DNA of 64,000 nucleotides from Blastomussa wellsi (lineage: Eukaryota; Cnidaria; Anthozoa; Scleractinia; Plerogyridae), in assembly GCA_947652115.1 (NCBI GenBank), contig OX393566.1, positions 26,699,781-26,763,780 of the forward strand, given 5' to 3'. The stretch's first letter is position 1. The number at the start of each line of letters is the position of its first letter. The notes under the pieces are model-generated. The model had not been told where the DNA came from, did not search any database, and saw nothing but the letters and a program-made list of their open reading frames with translations. Shown here piece after piece: positions 12,301 through 24,300 of the stretch. The position numbers and the translations under genes were made by a program.

Positions 12301-15300
12301 TGGATACTCCATTTTTACTTACAATGCCAATGCACTGCCAGGGGCACCCAACGAACAAACTGTGGCAAAATGCATTCTGTTATCCAAATGAATGAAAATA
12401 TGTGATAGTAAATAAATTACAAGTGTTCTTGAGTGTTGCTGGGCAAAAATTATCTGTTCCTTTTTGCCAGCACGTGATCCACAGGGGCGGATCTAGGGGG
12501 AGGGTGCAAGGGGTGCGCACCCCTCCCTGAGATGACCTGCCGTTTTCTAATATAGATGGTGTTCCGTCACCCATCAATCACGTTATTTGTTAGTGGTGTA
12601 CCCCTCCTTAGAAAAATTTTGGATCCGCCCCTGGTCCATAATTTTTCCCAGCCAGCAATCAGAGCAAACAACAGACGCGGGGGAGTGGCACTGAAAATCG
12701 TTGAAATCCACTCTTCTCAACGAAATACAAGCCTTCGTCGAGAAGTTTCTTCAGTCACCCGAGATTCAATCAGCCGGCGCAAAAGTAGTATTTGTAGTGA
12801 CAACTTCCATGAGAAAACATATACTGAACCATTTTGCCAGCCAGCAACATTTCCACTGTGGAACAGATAAAGTGAGGAACAGACTCGTTTGGTGCCCCTG
12901 TACTGTGGGTGTAGAATAAAACAAATGAATAAGCTTTTAACAGGAAACTGTATTAATGTCAGTATTACCAAGCAAAAATATCGATCTATGCAAAATGTTT
13001 ATATTTTTCAACATTTTAATGTCAACAGGCTTTTGCCAGGTTACACAACCAAACGAAACTTGCTGATAATTGGAAATTTGGCTAAAAGCCGATTTTAAGG
13101 AACAAAATTGCTAATTGTCAGCTACAAACTATCCTTACTTGCAGCCAAGCTTCTCCACTGCTATGAGTGTTATGGATCAGGAAAAAATTGTAGTGAGAAC
13201 GAGGTACTGGACAACAGCCGTAAACACACAGTTTGCGGATCGGATGAAGATCAATGTTTTTGGATGTACATTCGATTTAACAACAGTATCGAACAGTTTT
13301 CTATGAACTGCACTTATCGTAATGTTTGTAAGGTGTCATGTATTTCGTCAAATCCCTTTAATGTCTCATTCAATTCTTGACAATTCTCGGTAATAGGACT
13401 GTAAATGCGGGATTCAAAACCGCCCAAAACACTACAACTCAGACAACTAGCTCGAATAGCTTCACATTGCATCAGCAAGAAATCATGTGATCCCGTGATC
13501 ACGTGTTAACGTGACAAAAATGCAAAAAATGTTGCTGTCACACAATAAAATGTCACACTTCGCTTAATGTCCGTGACACGGCAAAAATGTCCATGACACA
13601 CTCCCCCCTTGACCAGTTTTTACTGGTCAATTAATCTTCTCATGTAATCAGCATTCAGGGCTGCTGCACGTCTCATTCGTCTCACTCCATTGTGCTCCCG
13701 TCTCTCAGGAGGTTGCTCATCATTGGTCACGTCCTCTTGTACTTCCAAGGGAAACAGTTTCTGAACAGGCCTTTTCATTGTCCCAGGTCTCCCAGTCTTG
13801 GTGATGACTCTTACTACGGCTGCTCTCACATTGTCATCTGCACCGGGGATCAGCTGCTCTACCTTTCCAAGTCTCCACTGACTACGAGGAAGGTTGTCTT
13901 CAAACAGGGTGACAATATCTCCGACAGATATGGCAACACTTCCTTCTGGTCTAGACTTCTGCCGGTGCTGGTTCCTCAGCTCTGTTACGTACTCCTTACT
14001 CCAGCGCTTCCAAAAGTGATCTAGTAACAAACGCAGATATCTTCTTCTTCTTGGGCCATCAGTGGATGACGCTGCTTCACTCAATGAGGCCTCTCTGCCT
14101 GGTGCAACTTCGGGCAAGGATAGAATTCCTCTCCCATAGATCAAATGAAAAGGTGTCAATGGCTCCTCAACATCATCCGAGGACACATAAGTTAACGGTC
14201 TAGAGTTCAATGTCCCTTCAACTTCCACAAGAATGGTATGCAATTCGTCATAGTCAAGTTTTGCATTTCGCAGTGTCTTGCGCAAACTCCGTTTTGCATT
14301 CTGAATCATCCGTTCAAAGAAGCCACCCCACCAGGGTGCTCTGTCTACATTAAACCTCCAAGTAATTCTCGTATTGGCAAGAAACTTCTTCACACTTGGG
14401 TACGAAAACACCTTTCGTAGAACCTTTGCTGCAGCCTTAAAGGTCTTCGCATTATCCGAAACAACGATTTCTGGCAATCCCCTTCTGGCGGTGAATCTTC
14501 GCAAACAACGAATGAACACGTCGGCTGACAAATCTGTAGCAAGTTCCAAATGAACAGCTCTGGTTGAACAACAGGTAAACAACAAGACATACACCTTCCT
14601 TGTCTCTGAACAGTTAGGTTCCTTTATGTAGAGTGGCCCGGCATAGTCCACCCCAACATAGGTAAAGGCAGGTTTTGAACTCAATCTGAACTCTGGCAAA
14701 TCAGCTTGAGGGGGTGCCTTGTAGCCACGCCCTTCATATCTACGGCACACTGTGCATCTGGAGGTAATCTTTTTCACAAACTGCCTTCCCTTGACGATCC
14801 AAAACCTCGTTCTCAGCTGAGCTAGGGTAGCTGCAACCTTGCCATGATGCACTCTTTCATGGGCTTGTCTCACCAGCAGCGCCGAAATGTGGTGGTTTCT
14901 TGGTAGCAAGGCTGGAAACCTTGTTTCATAAGGCAAGTCGGCATTGGCAATTCGGCCCTTGCATCTTACAACTCCGTTCTCGTCTTCATAAAGACCGAAC
15001 TCATGTTCCAAATGGCTGTAATTCGCTTGACACTTCAGGTTCTTCTGAACACTTCTCAACCACTGCGTTTCGGCATGTGCAATTTCTTCCCCAGTGACTT
15101 CATCTAGACAGACAGTTCCTTCCTTCAAAATTTTGGCCTTAATCTTCGAGTTCCTCACAAAGCGAAACACTAAGGCAGTAACACGGAACAACTTGTCACA
15201 GCTGCCAAAGTTAGTGATTGGAATACAAGATTCAAGGTCAGGAATGCCTGCAGCTAAAAGTACTGCTCCACTGATTGTCTCCTCGGCTGCTGTCTTCTTC

Positions 15301-18300
15301 TGTTCTGCGAGGCACTCTTCTGTAAGGATATGGTGGTGGTCGTCAAGCTTGGGCCAACTGGACATTGGTTCTGATAGCCAAGATGGTCCTCTCCACCACA
15401 ACGGATTGACCTTCATTTTGGAAGCAAACTCTCCCCGAGATCCTACATCTGCAGGGTTTTCGATTCCTGGACAATGGTTCCACATTGATTCTTCAGTCAG
15501 CGATAAGATTTCGTTCACACGATTCTGGACAAACTGCTTCCACTCCTTCGATCCTTTGATCCAGCAGATTGCTGCCTTGCTGTCTAACCACAGATAGGTC
15601 TTGTCAATTTGAACTTGTGATTGCAATGCTTCCTTCACCGAAGATGCAAGTCTTGCAAGAATAACGCCAGATAACAGTTCAAGTCTAGGGATGGATTGCT
15701 TTGTCAGTGGTGCTACTCTGGTTTTAGATGTCAACAACACTGGATGGATACCACTGCTTGTCTCTAGCACCAAGTACACAACAGCGCAATAGGCCTTGGC
15801 AGAGGCATCTCCAAATCCGTGAAGGGTGTATGAGGTAACAACTTCATCAACACCATCATACAAGCATCGAGGTACCACGATTTGCTGAACCTTTCTCAGA
15901 TCCTGAAGCCATGACTTCCACTGCCTTCTGACTGGCTCTGGAAGTGGCGCATCCCAGGCAACATTTTCCTGGCACAATAACTGGAACAGCAATTTCATCT
16001 GTACTAATACTGGACTGAGTATTCCAAGGGGATCAAAGAAACTTGAAGTGACTTTCAACAGATTTCTTCTCGTCGGCTCTAGACTCTCTGCAAAGTTCAA
16101 TAATGCTTCAAACTTGAAACAAAACTCATCAGACACACAGTTCCAATTCAGTCCCAGGACCTTGTGTTCATTCTTTGCATCTAGCTCCTCTAAATGACCC
16201 ATAGTAGTTCTTGCATATGTCTCTGTGTCTTCCACTACTGGCTGTGATCCAGGGGTTTTCTCCTCGGTTCTGGCTCGATCTTCTCGAATTAGTTCAAGCA
16301 GCTTGGGCGAATTGGATATCCACTTCCTTAGATTGAAGCCACCCTCTGATAGACTCTTCTTTGACTTCTTGTAGAGCGACAAACACTTCTCGAGATCACC
16401 TTCCCCTGACACTAAATCATCCACATAGAAGGAATTCAACAAGTTCTCCACAAACTCTGGATCTGAACTGTACTGACTGATGTGGTGCTGAAGGGTAGCA
16501 TTTAACAGGAATGGGCTTGAATTCACACCAAACACAACACGACAAAACCTGTACAACACCAACCCTGGGTCCTCCTTCTCCAAACTGTCAACCCATAAGA
16601 ACCGCAACACGTCACGATCTTGTTCATTAACTCCAATGTTCAGGAAGGCCTTCTCAATATCCCCCACTAAGGCAATCTTCCTTTCTCTAAACCTGAGGAG
16701 AATCTTGAAAATGGTTGGAGTTAAGGCTGGGCCTGAGTAAAGACAATCGTTCAAACTAGGGCTTTCCCTTGCGGCCTTCGACGAAGCATCAAACACGATT
16801 CGTAACTTCGTAGTCAGGGCATCTCTGCGCACCACTCCATGGTGTGGCAGGTAATGCACCTTTCCAACATCTGGGCATTCTGATGTGTCAACTCGCTCAA
16901 TAATACCACTTTGCAACTGATCTTCAATAATCGAATTGTACTCTCTAAAGACATCTGGGTCTCTTCTTAACCGTTTCAATTGTGTGCTCAATCTCGCAAC
17001 ACTGTTCTCATAATTATCTGGCAACAACTTGTGGTGCTCCTTCCAAGGTAAGTGCACAGAATACTTGCCATCCTCAAAGCTTAGATTCTTCTCAAAGGCT
17101 TCATGAACAGTATCCCTCTCTCGGATACCAATGGAATCTAAGTCCCATAGTTTCTCAAAATCTTTGTACAGGGAGCCTTCATTGTTACTTGTATCTACTC
17201 TCAACACATGCGTTGATGAGAACTGTATGCTCGACAGTCTTTCATTGGGAAGATTCTTCACAGGGCCCGACAGTACCCAACCCACTGTTGTCGAGACAGC
17301 CACAGGACCACCCTGACCTGACTCCTCCTCCCCCCGTATTGTCTTGCCATCAAAGAAATTCCAGATGTAATCTGAACCAATCAGCAAATCAATCTGCATC
17401 AGGCCTTGATCACCAGGAGAGGTGTCAGCAAATTCAATGTCTCGTAAGCGGGGATAGTTCTCCTTTACCCAGTTCAAATCTTGACCTTGTAAATCACTGC
17501 AAATGTAAGGTACTGAAAATGCATTCAATGTCAGGCTAAAGCCGGTTTCTGGCTTGCTTAAGCCTAGTTCAACAAGATTAATGGCTTGCAGTTCTTGTTT
17601 TTGGTTTCCAAATGTAGCAATCTTTAGCTTCTCTGTGCTGATGGTTTCCAGGTTTAATGCATTCACCACTCTTTGCGAAACATACGATCTCTGTGCTCCT
17701 GTGTCAAAAATAGCACGAACATTCAAACTTTGAGTTCCTTCTGCTCCTGGTTGTGATACCATGACTTGCGCTGTTTGAAGAAAAACATGTGTGCCTGAAC
17801 ACACATTCAATGCAGGAGTGGCCACTTCAGACTGAGGGTTACATGCAGCACCTTCTACCACAGAGCTGTCACTGTGCTGTGCACTTCCTACCTCACAAAC
17901 AGCCAAATGGTGGCGGCCTCCACACCCTGAACACCGAATCTTAGAGTCGCAATTGCGAGCCAAGTGACTTCCACGCTTTAAACAAATAAAGCAGCGTCCT
18001 TGCTTCATCAAAATGGCCCTCCTTTCTTGCATACTCGTGACGACAGTGCATCCTGATGCCCGATGAGTTCCCTTGCAGAATAAACAACTGAAACCCTTGC
18101 TTTCTCCAGTCAGCAATGCACTGGCAGTTCCATTTCCAATTTCTGGGGGGATGGGCTTCCTTGGGGCTGGTTTTTCGGTTGTTGATCGCATTCCAGAACG
18201 CTCGCGTGCCTCTACTTCGGATTTCACGGCCATAAGAACAGAGTCTAGTTGCCAGTCTTCTTTGTGCTTTCTACTCACTATCAGCTTCAACTCATCTGGC

Positions 18301-21300
18301 AGTTTTTCCATAAATATCGGTATCAACAAGGCACCATATTGGGCTGAATCCACTCCGAGTGACTGCAAACCTCTGACCTGAATTTCTACTTTATCTAGAA
18401 CCGCTCGAATACCTCTGACATCTGACATCACATTCACCGGTTTCAACTTAATTAATGATTCCATGTGCGAGTTGATAATAATTTGCTTTTGAGCGAACCT
18501 TTCTTTCAGAATCTCCAACGCTGCATCATAGTTGGCCGACGTAAGCTGTAATCCTGAAATAGCCATTGCTGCGCTTCCTTCCACCAAACTTCTCAAATAG
18601 GTGAATTTCTCTACAGTTGAAATGGCGCCATTGTTGTGCACAGCCACATAAAATGAATCCCACCATTCCAGCCAACGCTTTAGATCCCCGTTGAATTTAT
18701 TCAAGTTCAGTTTTGGCAGCTTGGATTTGCATGTATTTCCGCTTGTTGACTGTTGGGCAGTTCCCTGACTTGGCGGGTTTTCTTGCCGTTCGTGTTCGAC
18801 TTCGCAGCTCTGTAATCGCACCAGCGCCTCGTGAATTTTCGCGCGGAAATTTTCTGATTCTTCAATTTCGTTTTCGATCTCTCCTTCGTCGACAGCAGTG
18901 AGAATAGATTCATCGAGTGCTTTCAAGGTCACCAGCTTTTCGTTTAGACTGATTTTAAGTCGAGTAATCTTGTCCTTTGCGTTTCTGGACCCATCGTACT
19001 CTGTCAAAACTTCGTCCACGCTTCCGAGAACCTTCCTCGCATGTGTACGTTGTCCTTCGCGAATCTTCTTATTCTTCGCTAATTTCCCCGGCATTTTCTC
19101 CAAATCCCGGCTCGGTTGGACCACTTGTCATGTATTTCGTCAAATCCCTTTAATGTCTCATTCAATTCTTTACAATTCTCGGTAATAGGACTGTAAATGC
19201 GGGATTCAAAACCGCCCAAAACACTACAACTCAGACAACTAGCTCGAATAGCTTCACATTGCATCAGCAAGAAATCATGTGATCCCGTGATCACGTGTTA
19301 ACGTGACAAAAATGCAAAAAATGTTGCTGTCACACAATAAAATGTCACACTTCGCTTAATGTCCGTGACACGGCAAAAATGTCCATGACATAAGGAGAAA
19401 GAAGAGGCTTGTCAAAAGCTAATGAAGACCAATGAATCTCGATGTTGTGATATTACATGCTGCGTCTCCAACTTTTGTAATAAACCAAAATATTCAGGTT
19501 GGTTCAACAAACGCATCGATCAGGACATGCATAATTAAATATGTTTTTCATGGAGGGTGCATGTTAAAAAGAATCACCAATTTTTCAGTTTGGTTGTTCG
19601 AAATCTTTCTTCTCTCCTCAATCAGGGCGGGATCCAGGAATTTTTTATAGAGGGGGGGGGGGGGAGGGAAGCAAACTCTTAGTTGAGTGCTAATAAGCGA
19701 TCCTGTCGATGCAAGAATTTCAGCATCAAAAAAAAAAAAGATCGGTTAGGAATGGGGGGGTCCTTCTGGACCCGCCACTCCTTAATCTTACCCGTTGTTG
19801 TTCATTTTCGGTTTATTGTCGTTTCTTTGGGAATTACTTTTCCTTACGCAACTATAACTTTAAGTTTTTTTGATATTGTAGTTTTTAAAATCGTAACCTA
19901 GCTCGTTTTAAACGAAAGTTCCCTTTCAAAAACGTTGCATAAAGTAGAGGATCTCAAACCTTGCTGCTCATCACATTATTGTGTCCTTGCTTATTTTAAG
20001 CTTGCACACGGTTAGACCCTTCCACCTTCCTTTACAAGCACACGCATTTGTCCGTGTAAAGCAGTTGTATAGTAAATGAATACAATTTAAAACGTACTGA
20101 AACTCGCTATTCAATGGTGTTTAATTTAGACGGGAATTCATGCCAAAGAAAACCGGACCTCGTTGCGATCATCTATGGCGGCACTGAAGTAATCCGCGGC
20201 CACAACAAAAACATCACGATGGATGCATCACTTTCCTATGACCCGGATGTTGGGCCAGGCAACCACTCTGGGATGTACTTTACCTGGCATTATGGTGAGA
20301 TCAAAGGCAATTATTCCGGTCTCCACGCAACAACGAACGATTCCTTCACAGGAATAAACCAATCAAGTATTCGCTATTCTGGGGTTGATTCTGGACTTAA
20401 AATTATCTTCAATACTGCTGGCATGTTTGTCAGTAAGACTTATGTAGTCAAACTGATCGCGACAAAAGATTATCGCAGTTCTACCGTTTATCAGGTTATT
20501 CACCTGGTGAAAGGAGATCCACCTGAAATATCTCAACGGTAAGAAAATAATTTCAATGGCTTGCTTTCTATCAGTGGCCTGGGTACTGGACTGGTTCTTT
20601 TCCCTGCATTTTGAAATGAACAGATTAGTACGTCACTGCTGAAGGGTAATTTTCAAACCAAACGAAATAATTACCAAAATTACAACATAAGTTTAATTTT
20701 TGTTATTTTTTAACTGTGCTATTTAACGCTTGCGTATTTGTTTATACAAGGCAAGAAAACAGTAAACTGTAACGATGAACTAAAAATATTCACTCACTCA
20801 ATGATTTTCTCTTTCTTTATTTATACGTCATGTCATTAAAACAAAGTGGGAGGTTCGGTGGGCTTATGGTTAGTTGGCAGGACTCCGGATGGAGCAGGCC
20901 GGATCATTGTGTTGTGCTTCTGAACAAGACACTTTACTCTCACAGTGCCTCTCTCCACCCAGGTGTATAAATGGGTACCAGTGAATTGTTGGGGCGACCT
21001 GACCGACCTCCGAGTGACCAGTGATGGACTAGCATCCCATCCAGGGGGGAGTAACCAGTGACGGACTAGCATCCCATCCAGGGGGGAGTAACCAGTGATG
21101 GACTAGCATCCCATCCAGGGGGGAGTAACCAGTGACGGACTAGCATCCCATCCAGGGGGGAGTAACCAGTGACGGACTAGCATCCCATCCAGGGGAGAGT
21201 AAGCAGTGATGGACTAGCATTCCATCCAGGGGGAGTAACCAATGATGGACTAGCATCCCATCCAGGGGGGAGTAACCAGTGATGGACTAGCATCCCATCC

Positions 21301-24300
21301 AGGGGGAGTAACCAGTGATGGACTAGCATCCCATCCAGGGGGGAGTAACCAGTGACGGACTAGCATCCCATCCAGGGGGGAGTAACCAGTGATGGACTAG
21401 CATCCCATCCAGGGGGGGAGTAACCAGTGACGGACTAGCATCCCATCCAGGGGGGAGTAACCAGTGATGGACTAGCATTCCATCCAGGGGGGAGTAGCCA
21501 GTGATGGACTAGCATCCCATACAGGGGAATTAACCAGTGATGGACTAGCATTCCATCCAGGGGGGAGTAACCAGTGATGGACTAGCATCCCATCCAGGGG
21601 GGAGTAAGCAGTGATGGACTAGCATCCCATCCAGGGGGGAGTAAGCAGTGATGGACTAGCATTCCATCCAGGGGGAGTAACCAATGATGGACTAGCATCC
21701 CATCCAGGGGGGAGTAACCAGTGATGGACTAGCATCCCATCCAGGGGGGGAGTAACCAGTGATAGACTAGCATCCCATCCAGGGGGGAGTAAGCAGTGAT
21801 GGACTAGCATTCCATCCAGGGGGAGTAACCAATGATGGACTAGCATCCCATCCAGGGGGGAGTAACCAGTGATGGACTAGCATCCCATCCAGGGGGAGTA
21901 ACCAGTGATGGACTAGCATCCCATCCAGGGGGGAGTAGCAATACTTCTAGCCGCTTCATGCTACAGAAAACCGGAGTTAAGAACCAGAAGCTATGAGCCA
22001 GCTGGGCTTTGCTTGCTTGCTTAATTATAATTAATTAATTTCTTCCAAGTAAATAAAATCATTCACAGGTATTTAACATACATTCCTCTATTTTCATTCA
22101 TTTTTATAGATGTCTGATAAACTGCGAGCCTAAAATCAGTCCATCCGTTAAACTATCCATCCAATCACAGTGCCAGGGGCCGTCACAATGCCTCAAGATA
22201 TCTTCATACGAGTGGACACTCTACCAACAATACCCGTCTGAAAAAAATAGCGACACTGTTTGGCGCAAAAAGGATTTACAACTTATCGCAAATACACCCC
22301 TGGATTCAAACAGCATCGTCATCAAGAAGGACTCCCTTGATGGCGGAAAGAGCTATCGGTTGGTCCTGTTTGTACAAACTTCAGATGGTCCATCAGGAAT
22401 GAGTGTTTATGATATTTTCACTGCATCGCCACCAACAGGAGGGACATGCTCCATCACTCCATCAAACGGCACCTCACTGAAGACTGATTTTAACCTGAGC
22501 TGTAGCAATTGGAATAGTGACAGCACACCCCTGTCTTACCAGTTTCAGTATCAACTGGAGAACGGTCTGTACAGCATGTTATATCATGGTTTGAACAGTT
22601 CGGTTATCTCCTTGTTGCCTCCTGGAAACTTGTCAGATAATTATGCTGTAAAGTTAATCGTCACAGTGACTGACAAATACGGTGCTTCTGCTCCAGCGGT
22701 AAATTTATCTGTGCAGGTAATATGCCAGTTATGACGTCATGTTAAATAATCGAGACGACATAATTCAACACACACGATATCGCACTGCGCATGATTTTTC
22801 ACTCGTTGTACAACCGTCGGGTGTTGGCGCGCGCGCTTACCAAATTTATTCCTTTTCTCCCCGTTCCCTTCTCAAGTTTAAACACCCCCCCCCCCTAAGT
22901 TAAAGGTCAATCCTAAATACAAAAAGGGTTCAACATTGTAAGGTAAGAAGGGGCATCTAAGACACTGATAAAGATTATTTTGAATCGGTTTTTCTAAAGA
23001 TGCTATTACTTTGCATTTGCATCGTGTTTGGGTACGAGTTCCAACCGCCTACTAGCTTTTGTCTACGGTTTCAGGTTAAACTATCTCAGCACTTGAGACC
23101 AGAAAACATCACTAAATTTCTGACAGCAAATGACAGTCTGTTTCATGACGTGATCAAAGCTGGGGATCTTAGCAAAGCAGCGCAGATAGCAAATACAGTC
23201 CTTCAAGCAGTTTTACAAGATACTTCGACGGATTCAAAGGAGAAAACTGAGGTAGTTAAACTTTTAACAGAATAGCTTTTATTATGTTTCTTAATTCTGC
23301 ACTTTAGTCCGACCACATATTCTAACAATCATTGACTGGTCGGTTATTTTGCTTTCCGATCTTTAGTTCGCTTTTATATTGGTAGCCATGCCGGCAGGGT
23401 ACTATAGGCGCAAAGTTGACTTTCTTGAACAGATGAATCGCAGCTCAAAACAAAAGTATGAAGTCTATCAGTAGACACTCAGCTGCGTTCTACTGAAAAT
23501 CCACGAATCTAGTTGGTTCTCCCTAGGCCTGACTGTTTTCTATTCGCTGATGGAACTCTCGAGAACACGATCGGGCGCTCTTTGCTTGTATATCGTATAG
23601 AGCCTAAGGATATTCAATTCAGCGGGTTAGCCAGTGGCAAGCAACACGTGTCTATGTAAACTTGACATGTAACATTATATATGCTGAATAAAATATTGAA
23701 CACAGTTTTATTTATCTGCACCTTATCTGTTAGTTTTTGCCCTACCTATACAGATTCAAGACTTAATCATCAAGAACATTGTCTCACTGCAAGTGAAGAA
23801 CATTCCAGATCTTTTGCAGAGTTCTTCTGTGATAGGTTCTGCTCTTCAGGCGACAGAAACAGTGTCTTCCAAATCACTGGTAAGTGAATATCAGGTGGGC
23901 GGAGGGAAATTAAGGAGGAAAGGATAGACGTTTCAGTAAATGTTTCTCTCTCATCCTATAACAATGTCTCTGTTCTAACTCGATAGGTATCCTCATTGTC
24001 TGCCATTGATGCAATGACGTCACTCTTATGGAGTATTGCCCAACTGAAAGATGTGGTAGACCTACCGCTGGTCACCCAATCTGCACAAAACTTGGGCTCA
24101 TGTCTAAACAGCGTGCTAAAGGCTGGAGCAGTCATTGCGTCAGGAGATTTGGGTTCAGGTGTTCAAGAACAGGTAGTATATTACTGCGTCAAAAGGTCTC
24201 AACTACCACTCACTTACATGACAACATAATCAAGACAGTTATGTTACTGTGAGCGACCCGCAAACCAAGTCTGCAGTCTTAGAACATGCAGTGTGTCGCG

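Larger units (their letters stand above)
13334..19390 (-). mobile_element. Full-length BEL/Pao LTR retrotransposon
   Basis: 6057-bp element oriented on the minus strand, bounded by two 265-bp LTRs (TGTCATG...CATGACA) and the TAAGG duplication. Reading on the minus strand: 5' LTR 19390-19126, a TGG-starting primer-binding-site-like stretch two bases inside (about 19123-19106), one long gag-pol frame, a G-rich polypurine tract abutting the 3' LTR (about 13610-13599), 3' LTR 13598-13334. The LTRs differ at a single base (13379 G against 19171 T), so the insertion is recent. It lies inside the three-finger exon of the polycystin-1-like gene, antisense to it. Confidence 0.96.
13145..19497 (+). pseudogene. 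Exon 5: Ly6/uPAR three-finger domain exon, split by a BEL/Pao insertion
   Basis: The left part (13145-13333) encodes LLHCYECYGSGKNC ... CGSDEDQCFW ... CTYRNVCK. The right part (19396-19497) continues in the same frame with EACQKLMK, CCDITCC and VSNFCN. Together they show the cysteine pattern and closing CC...CN signature of a Ly6/uPAR three-finger domain. The two parts join exactly if the retroelement and one copy of the TAAGG target duplication are ignored. The 291-nt exon is phase 1 at both ends (acceptor TTGCAG, donor at 19498), matching exons 4 and 6. As it stands, reading past 13333 enters the LTR and meets a stop at 13378-13380, so this allele's exon is broken. It could instead be a separate small Ly6 gene, but I see no signal-peptide exon of its own. 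Confidence 0.75.

Noticed and set aside
13108..13380. Independent small secreted Ly6 protein starting at 13108
   Set aside because: The frame upstream of the TTGCAG acceptor is not a signal peptide, and the stop at 13378 lies in the LTR. The phase 1-1 exon fits the larger receptor better.
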